From contig NZ_CP051515.1 of NCBI RefSeq assembly GCF_012689525.1, forward strand, positions 2,852,001 to 2,916,000: a stretch of 64,000 bases of DNA. The letters are read 5' to 3'. Position numbers and translations under genes: made by a program. Below are positions 17,060 to 25,580 of the stretch, piece after piece. The notes beneath the pieces were generated by a model, which was not told the origin of the DNA, did no database searches, and saw only the letters and a program-made list of their open reading frames with translations. This stretch comes from Paraburkholderia aromaticivorans. Lineage in GTDB: Bacteria; Pseudomonadota; Gammaproteobacteria; Burkholderiales; Burkholderiaceae. How positions within the stretch are numbered: the stretch's first letter is position 1; every line of letters starts with the position of its first letter.

Positions 17060-18189
17060 CCGTAACCCGCGCCATTGGCGACCGCAGTTGACTTCTGCCC
17101 TTTCCAGCCGTTCCAGCCGCGCGCGATCATCAGCACGGCGCCGATAGCGACGAGATCGCCGCCCAGTCCGATCAGCACGCCGCCAAAGCCATGAAACGCA
17201 TGCGGCGTTGCCGTATCGACGATCAGGGAAACCAGTGTGCCCGCAACGAAACACACGAGCCCCGTGCGGCCGACGGTGACCACGGCAGGCAGCCGCCGCG
17301 CGAGCCACGCAATACTACCCATGCGCACGAATCGCGCGGCGAGCCAGGCAATGACGATGAAGTTGATCACGCGGTCAGGAGAAAGATTCTGTTTATACGT
17401 GCCCGGCAAGGGTTGCGTCAGCACGACAAGTTTGACGATAGCGAACGCCAGCACCGCGACCACCGCGACCCGCGTGAACCAGCGCGCGGTACGGCTTGCG
17501 TGAAAGCGCTCGCTGATGGGCTGCACCCGGCAGAGAATCCCGAGCACGAACATCAGTTGCCATGCAAACGGATTAAAAGCCCAGTCGGCCACGTCGTCAA
17601 TGCTGAATAATGCGGCCAACGGCCTGGCCAGCGCCCAGATCAGCAAGCTCAGGCTCAGCGCCATGAGCGACGAACGCCGCGCCAGCGGCACCGCGAACGG
17701 CACGCACAGCGCGAAAATCACGTACATGGGCAACACACTCGACAGATAAGGCTGGCGCCGCAGCAGCATGATATCGAAAGCTTCGCGCAGCGGCTGAACC
17801 GCAAAAGGCAGCCAGCCGGTCAGGTCGACCATGGGACGGTTCAGATTCAGCGTCGCGAGAATGGCGCCGGACAGCAGCGTCAATACCGCCGTCAACAGAT
17901 AGGCGCGGTAGATTTCCCAGCAGCGCCTGACAAAGCGCATCTTCGCCGCGCTCTCGCCGCGGCCCGCGAGCACGGTGGTGTAAGCCGCCGCCGATGCATA
18001 GCCGCCGAGAAACACGAACACTTCCGCTGAATCGCACAACGCATAGGCATGCAGCATCAGATGCGACAGCGTGCTGCCGGGAATATGATCCAGCACGATG
18101 ACGATCAGCACGACGCCGCGAAAGAAGTCCACTTCGATCGAGCGTCCTCCAAGGGGACTGCCTCCGGGGCGGCCGCGACGGGTTTCCAT
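17056..18189 (-). CDS. OpgC-family membrane acyltransferase
   Basis: A 377-residue polytopic membrane protein with about ten transmembrane helices. The N-terminal IEVDFFRGVVLIVIVLDHIPG and SAEVFVFLGGYASAAAY are hallmarks of the OpgC_C family, which succinylates osmoregulated periplasmic glucans in other proteobacteria. The His in VLDHIPG is the likely catalytic residue. It is translationally coupled (ATGA) to the exported tannase-family esterase downstream, so an acyl-transfer/deacylation pair acting on the same envelope glycan is possible. An inverted repeat lies about 120 bp upstream. True glucan specificity cannot be shown from sequence. Confidence 0.85.
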   Translation of the reverse strand: METRRGRPGGSPLGGRSIEVDFFRGVVLIVIVLDHIPGSTLSHLMLHAYALCDSAEVFVFLGGYASAAAYTTVLAGRGESAAKMRFVRRCWEIYRAYLLTAVLTLLSGAILATLNLNRPMVDLTGWLPFAVQPLREAFDIMLLRRQPYLSSVLPMYVIFALCVPFAVPLARRSSLMALSLSLLIWALARPLAALFSIDDVADWAFNPFAWQLMFVLGILCRVQPISERFHASRTARWFTRVAVVAVLAFAIVKLVVLTQPLPGTYKQNLSPDRVINFIVIAWLAARFVRMGSIAWLARRLPAVVTVGRTGLVCFVAGTLVSLIVDTATPHAFHGFGGVLIGLGGDLVAIGAVLMIARGWNGWKGQKSTAVANGAGYG

Positions 18190-18741
18190 TCAGGTTCTCG
18201 CAGGATAGGCGCACGCATGCCGCGCGTCGTTTTTCGTAGAAACACCATGACAATAAAACGTTCCCAGCGAGGCTGCGCGGTCCAGCGGCGTGCGCTGACA
18301 ACCTGCCTCTAATTTCAAATCACGTGGCGGCGATTTGAAATTCGGTTGTCGGCATGCGGTAATAATGAGTCATCACATATTCAGTTCGCGGCAAGATTTG
18401 CGGCTTTAATTCGCCGGGCGCGCGTGCGATCGGTAATGAGCGCGGAAAATAAATCACTGAATGCGATGGGCGATTTTTTTTGCTTTTTTTCATCGTAGGA
18501 TGGTTTCATGCACGCCCGTCGGACCTCGCGCGTTTCGCGCGATGCCACCTTTCGACGGCGGCCACTCATGTGGACCGGACACGCGGCCGGCCGATCCGCG
18601 ATCGGCCGGCACGCCGAGCGTCATTGCGACGCCTTCTATTCGCCACGGCCGACCTGAGCGTCACCGATGCGCGCCGGTCCTTCCATTACCGCCCAGAACG
18701 GCTGCGCTACGCGCGCCGCCTTCGCACTGGAAGACGACCAC
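18190..18741. other. Divergent intergenic region, AT-richer than surroundings
   Basis: 552 bp between the leftward opgC-like gene and the rightward acyltransferase gene. It contains the inverted repeat at 18311-18342 and an AT-rich stretch near 18360-18500 (including an eight-T run). A 62-codon leftward frame here has no ribosome site and is not believed. Two divergent promoters are expected. Confidence 0.55.
18311..18342. repeat. Perfect 11-bp inverted repeat upstream of opgC-like gene
   Basis: AATTTCAAATC (18311-18321) and GATTTGAAATT (18332-18342) are separated by 10 nt. The AT-rich arms in a high-GC region, and the centre-to-centre spacing of two helical turns (21 bp), fit a dimeric repressor or activator site better than a terminator. 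The protein that binds is unknown. Confidence 0.6.
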
Positions 18742-19935
18742 ATGAACAACAGAATTGCCGGCTTCGACGGATTGCGCGCGATCGCAGTCCTGATGGTATT
18801 TTTTCAGCACCGCCTGTTCGGCGACATCGGCGAGATCGGCCATCTCGGCGTATGGATCTTTTTCGCGCTGAGCGGTTTTCTGATCATCGGTATTCTTTCC
18901 GCGCAACGCACGCGCATTGAGAGCGGCGCCAGTCGATTCGGCGCTGAATTGAGGCGCTTTCTGTTTCGCCGGACCCTGCGCATTTTTCCGATTTACTACC
19001 TGATGCTGGTGGTGATGGGTGCGCTGATGGCGTTCGGCATGGCGAGTCCCGAACTGGCGAGCGGCATGCCGTTTCATTTCGCCTATCTGTCGAACATCTG
19101 GATCGGCTCCGTGCTGCATTATTGGCCGGGGCGTTACTCGCATTTGTGGAGCCTCGCGATCGAAGAGCAGTTTTATCTCGTGTTCGCGCCGCTCCTGCTG
19201 CTGCTTGCCGCGCGCCGGCATCGCGCGGTGTGTCTCGCGATCGTCGCGGCTGGGCTCGCTTCGATGCTCGCCATGCGCGCGGCGCATTGGCAGGAAATCA
19301 CCATTTACACCCACCCGCTGACGAACTTCTGGTTGCTGGCGTTGGGTGGCATCGGCGGCTTGATGATCGCGGGGCAAGAGAGCCGTTTGCGGGCACGGCT
19401 CGGGCACGGCGTGACGCTCTTCGCGCTGAGTCTCGCGCTCGTGGGCTTCTGCGCGACTGAGCCGATGTGGAGCGAGGTGGACAGTCCACTGCTGTTCACC
19501 GCGGTCAGTGCCTCGTACGGCGTGTGCATCGCGGCGCTGGTGTGTTCGATTGCCTGCTGCCGCAACGCCGTCGTGATCGGCCTGCTCGAAACGGGGTGGC
19601 TGGTGAGCTTCGGGCGAATCAGCTATGGCTTTTACCTCTATCACAACCTGATCCCGGATCTGACTCGCAACCATCACGCCGCGGCGCTTTTCGGCGGCAC
19701 GGTGCCCGTGTGGGCGCACGTCGCGGGCATCGCCGGGTCGTTTGTCATTTCGCTCGGGATGGCGATGCTGTCCTGGCGGCTGATCGAACAGCCGATCCTT
19801 CGTTTGAAGACGCGGCGTGCGCCGGCGACGGCCACGACGCCCGCTTCGGCGTACACGGCGGCGACGTTGCCCTCGCGTCGTGAGCGAGCCAAGCATTCGT
19901 CGAGGAATGAGAGCGCCGCATCGGACGCGGTCTGA
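18742..19935 (+). CDS. Acyltransferase 3 family membrane protein
   Basis: A 397-residue OafA/ExoZ-type acyltransferase. MNNRIAGFDGLRAIAVLMVFFQHR contains the family start GLDGLRxxA and the catalytic His; RRTLRIFPIYYLMLV and the HLWSLAIEEQFYLVFAPLLLLL block are diagnostic. About ten transmembrane helices. It O-acylates an exopolysaccharide, O-antigen or peptidoglycan sugar at the inner membrane. ATG 18742 is preferred: GGAAG lies 8 nt upstream and the homology begins there. It is monocistronic and divergent from the OpgC-like acyltransferase, giving two unrelated acyltransferases side by side. Confidence 0.9.
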   Translation: MNNRIAGFDGLRAIAVLMVFFQHRLFGDIGEIGHLGVWIFFALSGFLIIGILSAQRTRIESGASRFGAELRRFLFRRTLRIFPIYYLMLVVMGALMAFGMASPELASGMPFHFAYLSNIWIGSVLHYWPGRYSHLWSLAIEEQFYLVFAPLLLLLAARRHRAVCLAIVAAGLASMLAMRAAHWQEITIYTHPLTNFWLLALGGIGGLMIAGQESRLRARLGHGVTLFALSLALVGFCATEPMWSEVDSPLLFTAVSASYGVCIAALVCSIACCRNAVVIGLLETGWLVSFGRISYGFYLYHNLIPDLTRNHHAAALFGGTVPVWAHVAGIAGSFVISLGMAMLSWRLIEQPILRLKTRRAPATATTPASAYTAATLPSRRERAKHSSRNESAASDAV

Positions 19936-20139
19936 CGCCACGCACGCATTACGTTTTGCCTGCATGCGGCGCAAGTGAGGGCACGGTATCATGCGGCCTC
20001 ACTGAGCCGGCTGCTTCCGATCTTGCGTGACACGCGGACACCGAACTGGCCGAACGATAACAACAAGCCACCGCCCGCGCGCTGTCCGGTCGATCCGACC
20101 CGCGCGGCCGGCTCGCGGTTTCCAACACGCTTTCCAACC

Positions 20140-20934
20140 ATGTCTCATTTCACTTTCGCCGGCGGTGTTCTTGGCGCGGGCCTGCAGGCGCTCAACCTCT
20201 ACGCGTTGCTCGGCATCGTTGCCGCGCTCCTGCTGGGCGGAATGGTCAAGGGCGTGGTCAGCATCGGCGTGCCGCTCGTGGCGATGCCGATCCTCAGCCA
20301 ATTCCTGCCGATCAAGGAAGCGGTTCTTCTGCTGTCGATGCCGATCATTCTCGGCAATATCCCGCAGGCGCTCGAAGGCGGCGAACTCCTGCCGACGGTC
20401 AGGCGCATCGCTGCGCCGCTGATCGGCACGGTGATCGGCAACATCGTCGGCGTGACCGTATTGATTTCGCTGGCGCCGCATCGCACGCAAGCGGCCGCCG
20501 GCGCCTTGCTGATGATCGCGGCAGTGCTCTTGCTGGCCTCCCCGCGGCTGACGCTCTCGCCGACGTGGGCCAAGCCGGCGGGGTTCGTGCTGGGATTCGG
20601 CGCGGCGCTCATGGAGAGTATTGCGTCAGTGCCGGGCCCCTTGCTCGCGATGTATCTGATCGCCACCGGCGCGACGGGCAAAGCGTTCACGAAGCAGATC
20701 GCCATCATTCTGGTGGTGTCGATCATCACGCTCGTCGCGACATTCAGCGGCGGAGCGCATGCCAGTTGGACCGACTTGGCCATCTCCGCCTGCGCGAGCG
20801 TGCCGGTGATCGCGGGCATGCTGCTGGTGCGGCCCTTGCGCGACCGCTTGCCGCCCGGCGCATTCCGGATCCTGGTGCTGGTGTTCGTAGTGGCCGCCGC
20901 CGCGCAGATGATCTGGAAATCCGGGGTCTTATAA
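20140..20934 (+). CDS. TSUP family (TauE/SafE) anion permease
   Basis: A 264-residue membrane protein with about eight helices and the TSUP repeat pattern: GGMVKGVVSIGVPLVAMPILSQF in the first half and GFVLGFGAALMESIASVPGPLLAMYLI in the second, each with the re-entrant Gly/Pro loop. The family moves sulfite, sulfoacetate, taurine-derived or other small organic anions across the inner membrane. ATG 20140 is the natural family start; the upstream extension to 19975 is charged and lacks a ribosome site. It is alone, between an acyltransferase and a small hydrophilic protein; the substrate is not indicated. Confidence 0.85.
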   Translation: MSHFTFAGGVLGAGLQALNLYALLGIVAALLLGGMVKGVVSIGVPLVAMPILSQFLPIKEAVLLLSMPIILGNIPQALEGGELLPTVRRIAAPLIGTVIGNIVGVTVLISLAPHRTQAAAGALLMIAAVLLLASPRLTLSPTWAKPAGFVLGFGAALMESIASVPGPLLAMYLIATGATGKAFTKQIAIILVVSIITLVATFSGGAHASWTDLAISACASVPVIAGMLLVRPLRDRLPPGAFRILVLVFVVAAAAQMIWKSGVL

Positions 20935-21022
20935 GGTTTGCATCGTTAACGCGCGTTCGACATGGGCCGTGGTACGCGCATTGCTGCGCAATGGTGTACC
21001 CCAATCAACCGGAGAGCCCGTC

Positions 21023-21283
21023 GTGGCAACCATGGCCAATTCCCCGAACGAGCAAGAGCACGAGCCCGCGCGCCAGCCCGAAGAAGACCCCGGCAGGCCG
21101 CCCACCGAGGTTTCCAAGCCGATCGGCGATGCAATCCCTACGCCGGTCGAACCGGGCCTCGATCAACCGCTGCCGAAAAAAGGCGAAACGCCGCCGCCCG
21201 CTGACGACGCCGATGGTGAGACATTGGGCGACACCGAAACGCCTCCGGGCGTCCCGGAGCCCGGCCCATCGGATTTCGCGTAG
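21023..21283 (+). CDS. Small acidic, proline-rich hydrophilic protein
   Basis: An 86-residue, probably disordered protein: rich in Pro, Glu and Asp with no hydrophobic core (for example EEDPGRPPTEVSKPIGDAIP, then TPVEPGLDQPLPKKGETPPP). I place the start at GTG 21023 because GGAG ends 8 nt upstream; the internal ATG 21032 is 17 nt from it, too far. No signal peptide, no recognised domain. Composition and codon use look coding (steady third-position GC), and such small Pro-rich proteins recur in Burkholderiaceae. Function unknown. Confidence 0.6.
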   Translation: MATMANSPNEQEHEPARQPEEDPGRPPTEVSKPIGDAIPTPVEPGLDQPLPKKGETPPPADDADGETLGDTETPPGVPEPGPSDFA

Positions 21284-21298
21284 CTAGCGCCGGGCAAT

Positions 21299-21328
21299 AA
21301 AAAAAAGCGGCGCCATTACTGGCGCCGC
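21299..21328 (-). terminator. Rho-independent terminator of the FtsH-like gene
   Basis: GCGGCGCCA (21307-21315) and TGGCGCCGC (21320-21328) form a perfect 9-bp stem with a TTAC loop. On the minus strand it is followed by eight U residues (A-run 21299-21306 on the plus strand). It lies 38 bp after the protease stop codon. Confidence 0.9.
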
Positions 21329-21366
21329 CCCTTGATTGCGATCGAGGTAATCAGTCGATCATCGGT

Positions 21367-23271
21367 TCAAGCCGCTTCCGGCTCGTGAACGATCTTCAGT
21401 GCGCTCCTGTGTTCCCTGATCAACCGATACACGGTCTCTCCGGGCACGGTTTCCTGCTCGAGCAGTTCGTCCGCAATCGCGCGCAGCACCGGCTCGTACG
21501 CATGCAGCAAGCTGTAGCACAGTTCGTTCAGTTCCTTGAGCAGCACATTCGCGTGCTCGATCGCGCTCTTCATTTGCAGACCCGCGTACTGCGACGGCAG
21601 CGCCGCGAGGCTGAACAGATCGCCGTCCCTGTTGAAGCCGAATTTCGACACCATGTCGAGGCTGATGCGCGACGCTTCCTGCAAATCCGAAGCGGCGCCG
21701 CTCGATGCTTCGGAGAACGTCAGAATTTCCGCGTTGCGGCCGCCAAGCAACACCTGGATTTCGTTGCGGATCTCGGTCTCGCGATACAAATGCTTGTCCT
21801 GCGCTTTCGTGATCAGCGCGACGCCGAGTGCACCGCCGCGCGGCAGAATCGTGACCTCTTCCAGCACGCCCGTGCCCAGCACCGCGGCGACGAGACCATG
21901 CCCCGCTTCGTGCACGGCGATACGCGTGCGTTCGTCTTCGCTCAGCGCGCGCTCGGCGCCGCTCACGTCGCCGATGCGCGCAATCTTGATCGCTTCCATG
22001 AAATGCTTCGAGGTGATTTCGGTATCGCCCGCTTTTCGCGCGACGAGCCCCGCCTGATTCACCACCATCGCGACCGTTGCCGGCGACAGACCCGTGGTCA
22101 GGCGCGCCAACTGATCGTAGTCGATGTCCGCGGATTTCGACTTCAACTTCTCCGCGTAGAAACGGAAAATCTTTGCGCGGTCTTCGCGGTCGGGCAACCG
22201 GACCTGCACGGTGCGATCGAACCGGCCCGGCCGGCGCAATGCCTCGTCCAGATTGTCGGGGTGATTGGTCGCCGCGACAATGATGACGCCTTCGTTCGAA
22301 GCGAAGCCGTCCATTTCCGCCAGCAGTTGATTGATGATGCGATTGCTCTCGGCTTCGACCGGACCGCTGCCCGTATCCGTGCGCTTGGCGAGCCCGTCGG
22401 CTTCGTCGATGAAGATCACCGTGGGCGCATTCTTGCGCGCCAGTTCGAACAGATGCTTGACCTTCTGGATGCCGACGCCATAGTACTTCGCGCTGAAATA
22501 GCTGCCCGTGATCGAGATGAAGTTCGCGCCGCACTCGCCGGCCAGCGCCTGGGCAAGCCGCGTCTTGCCGACGCCGGGGCCGCCCACCATCAGAATGCCG
22601 CACGGCGCGCGCACGCCCATCGACGTGAATTGCTTCGGGTCGGACAGATAGCCGCGAATGTCCGCGAGCGCCGCCTTCGCTTCGCCCGCGCCGATCACGT
22701 CGTCGAAACGCAGGGCGGGCGCCCTGGCGAGCAGCGTGGCGCCGCCGCGCATTTCGCGGCGCATGAACCACACCATGCCGCCGATCAGCAACAACGGCAA
22801 CAACACGCTGATGGCGTCGCGTACCTGGTCGAACACCTGGATCCAGCGCGAGCCGCCGGTTTGAATATCCGCATCGGGAAGCCAGACGAGTTGATACGCG
22901 GCGGCCTCGTCGGCCTTCGGTTCGCCGAGTAGCAGCGCATGCGAGAAGGTCGCGTTGTGGTCGGTGACGAAGTATTTCGTGCCGTCGCGCTTCGAGATCA
23001 GAATCGCGTTGGGACTCACGCCGATCGCGGCAACCTTGGCGTCGTGAATATCGCGCAACATTTGCGAGGCGTCTTTCTCTTCGTGCGTCCATGCCGAGGA
23101 ATCCTGACGCATCTGGCTCGCGACGCCGGTCAGCGCCGGCGCGACCTGTGCCGCGCGCTGCTGGTAATGCCACACGCCGAATGCGAGCAGCACTGCGATA
23201 AGCGCCGCCACCACCGAGATGGTGATCTTGCGTGTGCGTCTTTTACCAAGCGAATTGTTTCCCGGCTTCAT
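21367..23271 (-). CDS. FtsH-like membrane AAA+ zinc metalloprotease (divergent paralogue)
   Basis: A 634-residue FtsH homologue. Two membrane segments (about 15-35 and 127-147) flank a periplasmic loop of about 90 residues. AAA+ features: Walker A GGPGVGKTR (usually GPPGTGKT), Walker B VIFIDEADGL, and second region of homology ATNHPDNLDEALRRPGRFDR. The pore loop is YYGVG rather than the usual FVGVG. The M41 domain has HEAGH. It would degrade membrane or soluble proteins. GGAAG is 6 nt before the ATG. The deviations at Walker A and the pore suggest a specialised paralogue, with the housekeeping FtsH elsewhere; that is inference. It is monocistronic with its own terminator. Confidence 0.9.
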   Translation of the reverse strand: MKPGNNSLGKRRTRKITISVVAALIAVLLAFGVWHYQQRAAQVAPALTGVASQMRQDSSAWTHEEKDASQMLRDIHDAKVAAIGVSPNAILISKRDGTKYFVTDHNATFSHALLLGEPKADEAAAYQLVWLPDADIQTGGSRWIQVFDQVRDAISVLLPLLLIGGMVWFMRREMRGGATLLARAPALRFDDVIGAGEAKAALADIRGYLSDPKQFTSMGVRAPCGILMVGGPGVGKTRLAQALAGECGANFISITGSYFSAKYYGVGIQKVKHLFELARKNAPTVIFIDEADGLAKRTDTGSGPVEAESNRIINQLLAEMDGFASNEGVIIVAATNHPDNLDEALRRPGRFDRTVQVRLPDREDRAKIFRFYAEKLKSKSADIDYDQLARLTTGLSPATVAMVVNQAGLVARKAGDTEITSKHFMEAIKIARIGDVSGAERALSEDERTRIAVHEAGHGLVAAVLGTGVLEEVTILPRGGALGVALITKAQDKHLYRETEIRNEIQVLLGGRNAEILTFSEASSGAASDLQEASRISLDMVSKFGFNRDGDLFSLAALPSQYAGLQMKSAIEHANVLLKELNELCYSLLHAYEPVLRAIADELLEQETVPGETVYRLIREHRSALKIVHEPEAA

Positions 23272-23803
23272 GAGTCACTTCCAAAAACGGGCCCAAAGCG
23301 AGCCCTGATACTTGTCAAAGTTCAGATAGGCAGAGGTTGGCGGAGGGGGATCGACTGATGCGACACCATGCATGACCGGAAGAAAGGACAGCCAACCATA
23401 CGTCCCTTTTAACGACGTTCACACGGCCAGTATGCCGTGCTGCCGCTTCGTCCAAATCGCAGAAAAGGCCTAGTTCTACCGTGTACCCGGCGTTTTCGAG
23501 CCGCCGGATTTTGGGGAGCGAGCGCTGTGTGCATTGCGGGTAACAGACTGCTCCGGCGCACAGTCTAGCAGCGCTAAATTCATTGCGTATTCTACCTACC
23601 GACTATTAACCGCTCCCTATTTAAAATCGGTCAGAATTACTGAATATCCTCGCGTCGCGTTCGCTTATCCTCCGACGAAAAATACCCACTGCCGCCGCGC
23701 TTGTCTGCATCTACTCTAAAAAGACCGCCGTGGATGCAGGTTCGATGCGGCGAGTCGCACAATCCTGTGCATCACCGCCACGCGACACGATGGGAGGACT
23801 GCC
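23272..23803. other. Long divergent intergenic region
   Basis: 532 bp between the leftward FtsH-like gene and the rightward nitronate monooxygenase gene. The section 23540-23700 is clearly AT-richer (e.g. CTATTTAAAATCGG near 23612), as expected of promoter DNA. No coding frame, hairpin or recognised operator was identified with confidence. Confidence 0.55.
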
Positions 23804-24829
23804 ATGCACGACGACACGCCGGTGTTCGATACAGCGCTGACCCGTTTGCTCGGTTGTCGGCACCCCGTCATTTCAGCTGGAATGGGCGGCCCGGCGCGCG
23901 CCGAGTTGGTGGTCGCCGTTTCTGAAGCCGGCGGCTTCGGCCTGCTCGGCATGGTTGGAGAAGCGCCGGAAGTGATCGAGTGCGAGATCGCCGCCGTGCG
24001 CGCGACGACGAACCGGCCGTTCGGCGTCAATCTCATTCCTTTCCGGACGGAGCCCACGCTGCTCGATGCGCAACTCGACGTGTGCCGCGCGGCGCAGGTG
24101 CCGGTCATGTGCTTCTTCTGGGACGTCATGCCCGACGTGGTGAAACGCGCTAAAGATGCCGGCGCGCTCGTCCTCTGGCAGGTCGGCTCGCTCGACGAGG
24201 CGCTCGCCGCGCAGCAGGCCGGCGTGGACGCGGTCATCGCGCAAGGCGTGGAAGCCGGCGGCCACGTGCGTGGGCGCATCGGCATCATGGCGCTGCTGCC
24301 GGAACTCACGCAGCGTTTGCACGTGCCGGTGGTGGCCTCCGGCGGCTTCGCGACCGGCGCCGGGCTGATTGCCGCGCTTGCGCTCGGCGCGGCGGGCATT
24401 CATTGCGGCACGCTATTCGTCGCGACGCATGAGTCTTTCGCCCACGACTATCACAAGCAAAGGATCGTCGATGCCCAGGCGGGCGACACCGTGCACACCG
24501 ACATCTACGCGATCAACTGGCCACCCGGTTCGCCGGTACGCGTGCTGGCGAACAGCGTGACGCGCGAGGCCGGCGATCATCTGTTCGGCAATCATCCGCA
24601 CGTGTTGCCGCGCGAAGAAATTGCGCACGACGACCAAGGGCCGATCTACAAATTCAGCACGATCTCCCCGCTACGCGATACGGTGGGCGATCTGGAAAAA
24701 ATGGCGTTGTTCGCGGGGGAATCGTCGGCGCTGGTCGAGCGGTGCGCGCCGGTGGCGGAAGTCATCGACCGGCTCATGAACGAGGCGGCGGTCGCTGCGG
24801 CGCGGGTCCGCGCCGCAGGTGTGCATTGA
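23804..24829 (+). CDS. Nitronate monooxygenase-like FMN enzyme
   Basis: A 341-residue TIM-barrel flavoenzyme of the NMO/enoyl-ACP-reductase-II family. LGCRHPVISAGMGGPARAELVVAVSEAGGFGLLG is the conserved start, RPFGVNLIPF follows, VDAVIAQGVEAGGHVRG contains the FMN/active-site His, and PVVASGGFATGAGLIAALALGAAGIHCGTLF binds the FMN phosphate. It oxidises nitronates or, in some members, acts as a reductase. GGGAGG lies 7 nt before the ATG. Monocistronic; no neighbour explains a nitro substrate, so detoxification of propionate 3-nitronate is the default guess. Confidence 0.85.
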   Translation: MHDDTPVFDTALTRLLGCRHPVISAGMGGPARAELVVAVSEAGGFGLLGMVGEAPEVIECEIAAVRATTNRPFGVNLIPFRTEPTLLDAQLDVCRAAQVPVMCFFWDVMPDVVKRAKDAGALVLWQVGSLDEALAAQQAGVDAVIAQGVEAGGHVRGRIGIMALLPELTQRLHVPVVASGGFATGAGLIAALALGAAGIHCGTLFVATHESFAHDYHKQRIVDAQAGDTVHTDIYAINWPPGSPVRVLANSVTREAGDHLFGNHPHVLPREEIAHDDQGPIYKFSTISPLRDTVGDLEKMALFAGESSALVERCAPVAEVIDRLMNEAAVAAARVRAAGVH

Positions 24830-24852
24830 CACTCAAGCGTTGGGGATGTGCG

Positions 24853-24872
24853 ACGGGCCTCTTCGGGCCCGT
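24853..24872 (+). terminator. Possible hairpin after the nitronate monooxygenase gene
   Basis: ACGGGCC and GGCCCGT form a 7-bp stem around TCTTCG, 24 bp after the stop. No U-tract follows immediately, so termination activity is uncertain. Confidence 0.35.
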
Positions 24873-24990
24873 TCGCATCATCGCCGATTTGCTCTCTCAG
24901 GTTCTGCTGCTTTTATTAGCGATACCGGCCTACATCGATCTGGTCCCCTCGACTAAAATCCGGTTCTCGTATTCCTGTGCGCCGACAGAC

Positions 24991-25293
24991 TCAAGCGGCC
25001 GTGCGCGGCTTCAGCGCAATCCGCGCCGTCTGCGCCATTTGCGCTTCGCTCGCGAGTCTTTCGGAAAGTCTCGTCAGGCGGTGCCGCTGGCTGGCAATCA
25101 GCTCGTAAGTCTCTTCCAGCGCCCGGATGCGTTTTTCCCAGTACTCGTGGTCGAGGGGATATAGCCCGCCTGACGCGTCCCCACGCGTCAGGTACTCCAC
25201 CACGTTCTCGAGATGTTGCAACTGGCTGTCCACCAGACTGGCCGGACGCCGAGCGCCGCGTTGCGCGGTCGGTTGCATGTTCGTGCCGCTCAT
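24991..25293 (-). CDS. Small hypothetical protein with C-terminal helical region
   Basis: A 100-residue protein, MSGTNMQPTAQRGARRPASL at the N-terminus, then DSQLQHLENVVEYLTRGDAS and a charged helical stretch EYWEKRIRALEETYELIASQRHRLTRLSERLA that could be a short coiled coil. No signal peptide or enzyme motif. ATG 25293 is favoured by GGGG 8 nt upstream; the frame extends further to 25455, but that part is Arg/Cys-rich and unlike coding sequence. No family recognised; it stands alone, divergent from the AraC regulator. Confidence 0.6.
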   Translation of the reverse strand: MSGTNMQPTAQRGARRPASLVDSQLQHLENVVEYLTRGDASGGLYPLDHEYWEKRIRALEETYELIASQRHRLTRLSERLASEAQMAQTARIALKPRTAA

Positions 25294-25580
25294 CGTTGAT
25301 ACCCCGTGAATTGCCTGCCGGCAAAGCGTGAACCTCGCACCCTTGCAGCGCGCGTAACGGATCGGCGCTGTTTCTGCGCGCAGTTGCGATTCCCATTGGG
25401 GGCGGCGGTCGAATGCCTGCCGCGCCGTCAGCGAAAACGATCTGCATCTAATCACGCAACATTAATGCCGCTTTTTTGTTAGGCTTGACCGTCCGTCTCA
25501 AATTTGGACGGCGGCGCGCGAAATACCCGTATGCACGCCGCGCCCCGCCGACACATTTCTCGCTCGCAGCAACCGATTTA

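Noticed and set aside
18381..18569. 62-codon leftward frame in the opgC upstream region
   Set aside because: No ribosome site, highly charged, no similarity recognised.
24938..24950. CTGGTCCCC resembling the half-sites of the 3.2-kb array
   Set aside because: A single partial match without a paired site or related gene; likely chance.
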